From assembly GCA_047517485.1 (NCBI GenBank), contig JAKZSU010000078.1, positions 1 through 9,871 on the forward strand: a stretch of DNA of 9,871 bases. Direction: 5' to 3'. Shown here piece after piece: positions 7,471 through 9,871 of the stretch. The DNA is from JAKZSU01 sp047517485. GTDB taxonomy: Bacteria; Pseudomonadota; Alphaproteobacteria; UBA7887. Position numbers and translations under genes: made by a program. The notes beneath the pieces are model-generated. The model was given only the letters and a program-made list of their open reading frames with translations. It was not told the origin of the DNA and did no database searches. The number at the start of each line of letters is the position of its first letter. The first letter of the stretch is position 1.

Positions 7471-7692
7471 ATGCCGTGAAGGGCGCGCACACTACTTAAA
7501 TCACCCGATCAAGGCAAGTGCGCCCGGGGACAAGATTCGGCATCGGCCGCCGCCGATCGGTCAAAATGCGCCTTGTGAGCCCGAAAGCGTTCGTTGTAAG
7601 ATCGCGCTCACTCGGGGGTCGCACGATTATTCCAGTCCAAAAATGCCGGGATGCATGGCCCTGGTGATGTACGGAGGGTGGCATTTACGATC

Positions 7693-8880
7693 ATGGTTAG
7701 CACCTGGAAACACGGCGTAGCGTGTATCGCCGCGTTCGTTGTCGGCGGCTGTTCGTACGCCGATGACGGGCTGTGGCCGTCCTTGAACGGTGAGGACCCG
7801 GCGGGAGCAGACGCGAAACAGGCGATGGTTCCGGCGGACGCACCGCCGTCGGCGGCGGTCGAAAGTAGCGCCCCGACCCTGTCGCCGGTTACCGCACAAA
7901 CCCGCGACAGCGCGCCGCCCACGACCCCGGCCTCGGCGCGCGCGGTCCCGCTTGAGATGGCGGCGACCGAGGCGACGCCCAATACCGGGACGTTCGTCGG
8001 CCAGCAAGTGGTGGCCTTGCGTTCGGAGTTGGCAGCCCTGAAGGCCCGAATCGGCACCCAGAACGGCGAGTACCAGGCGCTCTACGCCGACGCGGCGCAA
8101 GCCTCGCAGCGCTATTTCACCTTGGTTGGCGAAATCAGCTCCCGCCTCCAGGTCGGCACCACGCCGGGTAACCCGGTGCTCGTCGGCCAGTGGCAAAGCG
8201 CGCAGAACGAGGTCGATACGGTGGCCGTCGATACCTCGCGTTTGAGCGAGTTGTCCAATCGCATCGCGGCCAATCTGGATTTGGCGAATTTCCTTATCGA
8301 ATCGACGCGGTCGGCCTACAGCGTGCAAGGGTCGCTCGAGGAAGATCACCGTCAACTGGCGATCATCGAGGACGATTTGAACCGGGTCATGGTGTCGAAC
8401 GACCGGCTGTTGAACGAAATCAACGAATCGATTAGCCGGCACAACAGTTACTTGTTCGGCGAGCGGCGCAATCTGACGACCTTGGCGCTGGCGGTCAGCA
8501 CCGGCCGGTCGTATGGGCCGAATTTGGGTGAGTTGGCGGCACCGAACCTGGTCGCGGCAGCGATTCCGATGGCGCGCAGCGGCGCGCCGTTGGTGGTGAT
8601 TCGCTTCGATCGCCCGGATGTCGATTACGAGCAGGCGCTGTACGAATCGGTAAGTGCCGCGCTGGCCCGCCAGGCGGAGGCCCGATTCGAACTGGTGGCG
8701 GTCACCCCGTTGAGCGGCGGCCCCAGCGACGTCGCGGCGAACGCCGGGGTGGCAAAGCGCAATGCCGAACGCGTCATGCGCTCGCTGATCGACATGGGAC
8801 TGCCGGTCGATCGGGTGATCATGTCGGCGGAGACCAGCAATTCGGCGCGCACCAACGAGGTGCAGATCTACCAGCGTTAG
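7693..8880 (+). CDS. Lipoprotein with coiled coil and degenerate OmpA-like C-terminus
   Basis: The 395-residue product begins MVSTWKHGVACIAAFVVGGC, a lipoprotein signal whose lipobox VGGC puts the lipidated cysteine at residue 20. Serine at +2 favours the outer membrane. A Pro/Ala-rich linker (about 40-98) is followed by long helical, probably coiled-coil stretches (100-155 and 165-265). The last 97 residues have an OmpA-like order: strand PLVVIRFDRP (299-308), helix, strand FELVAVTPL, helix AKRNAERVMRSLIDMGLPVDRV (354-375), closing strand NEVQIYQR. The Asp and Arg positions that bind peptidoglycan diaminopimelate in true OmpA domains are not evident. I do not recognise a named family. The start at 7693 gives the best signal peptide; GGAGG at 7673-7677 is 15 nt away, rather far, and an in-frame ATG at 7651 is the alternative. 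The TAG stop overlaps the left edge of the element at 8878-9144, which separates this gene from the DUF4864 gene. Confidence 0.8.
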   Translation: MVSTWKHGVACIAAFVVGGCSYADDGLWPSLNGEDPAGADAKQAMVPADAPPSAAVESSAPTLSPVTAQTRDSAPPTTPASARAVPLEMAATEATPNTGTFVGQQVVALRSELAALKARIGTQNGEYQALYADAAQASQRYFTLVGEISSRLQVGTTPGNPVLVGQWQSAQNEVDTVAVDTSRLSELSNRIAANLDLANFLIESTRSAYSVQGSLEEDHRQLAIIEDDLNRVMVSNDRLLNEINESISRHNSYLFGERRNLTTLALAVSTGRSYGPNLGELAAPNLVAAAIPMARSGAPLVVIRFDRPDVDYEQALYESVSAALARQAEARFELVAVTPLSGGPSDVAANAGVAKRNAERVMRSLIDMGLPVDRVIMSAETSNSARTNEVQIYQR

Positions 8881-8911
8881 AGCCCCTTTCGACCTAATGC
8901 GGGTGGTTTGA
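8880..8911 (+). repeat. Left 32-bp terminal inverted repeat of the MITE
   Basis: It begins GAGCCCCTTTCGACCTAATG next to the TA at 8878-8879 and matches the reverse complement of 9111-9142 at 31 of 32 positions. The first G also completes the TAG stop codon of the lipoprotein gene. Confidence 0.9.
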
Positions 8912-8948
8912 TGGACCAAATTGGCTTTTCGGGTAGGCGCGGCGCGAC

Positions 8949-8970
8949 GGACGATGTGTGTGCATCGTCC
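8949..8970. repeat. Internal hairpin of the MITE
   Basis: GGACGATG (8949-8956) pairs perfectly with CATCGTCC (8963-8970) around a 6-nt loop TGTGTG. The stem extends one pair outwards, and after a small internal loop GCGAC (8944-8948) can pair with GTCGC (8975-8979). The hairpin lies within the 10-bp repeat pair 8916-8925 / 8994-9003. Confidence 0.8.
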
Positions 8971-9014
8971 GAGCGTCGCAATGCACGCGAAGGGCCAATT
9001 TGGCCCACCGAAGG

Positions 9015-9110
9015 CCGCGCTCCCGCGGCCCCTGGCGTCGTTGCGCGGCTTGCCCGATGTACCCACATCGCGCGGCACCGCGCGCCTTGCCAGGGGCCGC
9101 GGGAGCGCGG
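9015..9110. repeat. Internal 22-bp perfect inverted repeat of the MITE
   Basis: The arms 9015-9036 and 9089-9110 are perfectly complementary over 22 bp and very GC-rich. Inside, GCGCGG (9043-9048) can pair with CCGCGC (9078-9083), and CGATGT (9055-9060) with ACATCG (9065-9070) around a 4-nt loop. The right arm directly abuts the right terminal repeat. Confidence 0.85.
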
Positions 9111-9142
9111 TCAAACCGCCCGCATTAGGTCGAAAGGGGCTC
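9111..9142 (-). repeat. Right 32-bp terminal inverted repeat of the MITE
   Basis: It is the reverse complement of 8880-8911 except for one base. It ends in GGGGCTC directly before the TA at 9143-9144. Confidence 0.9.
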
Positions 9143-9174
9143 TAGGCCCTTGCCTGCCCATGGGAGGCAGATCT

Positions 9175-9639
9175 ATGCGATTTCTGGTTAAGGCTCTGAC
9201 GGCTGTCGCGCTCGCGTTGCCGCTGTACATTGCGGAACCGACGGCCGACCCTGGGGCGCTGGCGCAAACAACCTCGTCCCTAACCGCGGACGACGAGGCC
9301 GAAATTCGCCGCATCATCAGCGCTCAGATAGCCGCCTTCGGGAGCGACGACGCGGAGCGGGCGTTCAGCTACGCGGCGCCGCGAATCGCCAGCCAGTTCG
9401 GCTCGCCGGAGCGATTCCTGCGCATGGTTCGCGAGCACTACGATCCGGTCTACCGGCCGCGCGAAGTGGCATTTCGCGAGATCGACGAACGCGGACACCT
9501 GCCGACCCAGATCGTCCTGGTCGTCGATCAACAGGGCCAGGCCCATATCGCGCTCTACCCGATGGAACGCCAGGATGACGGCACCTGGCGCATCGCCGGA
9601 TGCCTGCTGCAGCCCGCCCCCGACGACGCGGCGACGTGA
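9175..9639 (+). CDS. Exported DUF4864 domain protein
   Basis: The 154-residue protein has a signal peptide (MRFLVKALTAVALALPLYIA, likely cleavage near ALA|Q at residue 30) and a single domain that I recognise as DUF4864. Characteristic segments are IRRIISAQIAAFGSDDAERAF (44-64), AAPRIASQFGSPERFLRMV (67-85), DPVYRPREVAFREI (90-103) and the closing YPMERQDDGTWRIAGC (128-143). The fold is probably of the cystatin/NTF2-like alpha+beta type, but no function is established for the family as far as I know. The start at 9175 has a strong ribosome site, GGGAGG, 7 nt upstream; the ATG at 9160 overlaps that site and is rejected. Without the inserted element upstream it would follow the lipoprotein gene by 29 nt, so the two were probably one operon. 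A 14-bp hairpin begins four bases after the stop codon. Confidence 0.85.
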   Translation: MRFLVKALTAVALALPLYIAEPTADPGALAQTTSSLTADDEAEIRRIISAQIAAFGSDDAERAFSYAAPRIASQFGSPERFLRMVREHYDPVYRPREVAFREIDERGHLPTQIVLVVDQQGQAHIALYPMERQDDGTWRIAGCLLQPAPDDAAT

Positions 9640-9642
9640 TAC

Positions 9643-9675
9643 CAAACCGCGATGAGCAAGCCTCATCGCGGTTTG
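9643..9675 (+). terminator. Perfect 14-bp hairpin after the DUF4864 gene
   Basis: The arms 9643-9656 and 9662-9675 are perfectly complementary with a 5-nt loop CAAGC, beginning 4 nt after the stop codon. No U-run longer than three follows, so it may be a transcript-end hairpin with weak intrinsic termination, or one arm of another repeat. Its position supports a terminator for the plus-strand operon. Confidence 0.45.
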
Positions 9676-9679
9676 TAAT

Positions 9680-9871
9680 GCGTTCAGGCGCCACGCAGGC
9701 TGGCCTCGCATAAGCTCGGGCGCGCGGGCGCGCTTGCCGGCATGCGCGAGCCGCGCAGGCCGGTTGTTTTAAAGCGCGTTCAAGCGCCACGCAGGCTGGC
9801 CTCGCATAAGCTCGGGCGCGCGGTCGCGCTTGCCGGCATGCGCGACCGCGCAGGCCGGTTGTTTTAAAGCG
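9680..9871. repeat. Two tandem copies of a ~96-bp GC-rich hairpin repeat
   Basis: Copy 1 (9680-9775) and copy 2 (9776-9871) differ at two substitutions (9687/9783 and one in the stem) and a one-base indel. Both run from CGTTCA(A/G)GCGCCACGCAGG to CCGGTTGTTTTAAAGCG. Copy 2 contains a perfect 12-bp stem (9818-9829 with 9840-9851) around TTGCCGGCAT; in copy 1 the same stem has a small internal loop. No credible gene covers it. The array reaches the window edge and may continue. Confidence 0.85.

Larger units (their letters stand above)
8878..9144. mobile_element. MITE-like element, 263 bp, TA-flanked, IS630/mariner type
   Basis: The element runs from 8880 to 9142 with TA on both sides (8878-8879 and 9143-9144), the target duplication left by IS630/Tc1-mariner transposases. 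Its ends are 32-bp inverted repeats with one mismatch (8904 against 9118, a G-T pair in RNA). Inside are further nested repeats: 8916-8925 with 8994-9003 (10 bp), enclosing a hairpin at 8949-8970, and 9015-9036 with 9089-9110 (22 bp, perfect), enclosing smaller stems. It has no credible coding capacity. It lies between the lipoprotein and DUF4864 genes. Deleting it together with one TA recreates the lipoprotein stop codon and a 29-nt gene spacing. A related but decayed end is seen at 139-210. Mobilisation by an IS630-type enzyme is inferred from TA and the inverted ends. Confidence 0.8.

Noticed and set aside
7540..7557. Short hairpin ATCGGC/GCCGAT upstream of the tRNA as a terminator or promoter element
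   Set aside because: It is only six base pairs in a GC-rich spacer with no U-run; chance occurrence is likely.
7627..9114. Long minus-strand open frame (495 codons) across the lipoprotein gene and the MITE
   Set aside because: It is antisense to the lipoprotein gene, runs into the palindromic element, and shows no domain or ribosome site; the plus-strand gene has a clear lipobox and coiled coil.
8908..9174. Extended N-terminus of the DUF4864 protein reading through the MITE
   Set aside because: The frame happens to be open through the element, but the ATG at 9175 has a strong ribosome site and begins a proper signal peptide.
9680..9871. CRISPR array
   Set aside because: The two units are alike over their whole ~96 bp, with no short repeat and variable spacers, and no cas gene is present.

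Overview
The window is GC-rich, with GC-biased codon use throughout. Its gene content (Rieske-linked glutamate-synthase-like protein, PAS-GGDEF-EAL protein, DUF4864 protein) looks like an alphaproteobacterium, probably of the Rhodospirillales type. That assignment is inference from protein style and base composition; the window holds no rRNA or phylogenetic marker.

Layout. Positions 1-126 carry the 3' end of an IS630-family transposase gene. It is followed at about 139-210 by a sequence that looks like a decayed end of the small palindromic element seen later. On the minus strand, 254-1870 encodes a Rieske / FMN glutamate-synthase-domain fusion. Divergent from it across a 161-bp gap with an inverted repeat (1961-1992) is a small exported protein gene (2032-2319, plus). 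Next come two minus-strand genes in one probable operon: an acyl-CoA synthetase (3188-4819) and, 13 nt downstream, a class I methyltransferase (2347-3174). Divergent from these is a 768-residue membrane-anchored PAS-PAS-GGDEF-EAL protein (5067-7373, plus). It converges on a tRNA-Arg(ACG) gene on the minus strand (7394-7470). The last block, on the plus strand, is a coiled-coil lipoprotein (7693-8880) followed by an exported DUF4864 protein (9175-9639), ending in a 14-bp hairpin and two copies of a ~96-bp repeat that reach the window edge.

The most interesting structure is at 8878-9144. A 263-bp non-coding element has 32-bp terminal inverted repeats (one mismatch), is flanked by TA dinucleotides, and is built of nested inverted repeats. 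It looks like a MITE moved by an IS630/Tc1-mariner-type transposase. It sits exactly at the stop codon of the lipoprotein gene. Removing it with one TA restores a TAG stop and leaves the lipoprotein gene 29 nt from the DUF4864 gene, so the element appears to have split a two-gene envelope operon. The IS630-type transposase remnant and the diverged element end at the other edge of the window fit the same mobile family.

Functionally, the acyl-CoA synthetase and methyltransferase probably act together on an acid or acyl substrate. The GGDEF-EAL protein has intact synthesis, hydrolysis and inhibitory-site motifs for cyclic di-GMP. The lipoprotein and DUF4864 protein are both predicted to be exported and may work together in the envelope. 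No complete novel defence or biosynthetic system is visible.
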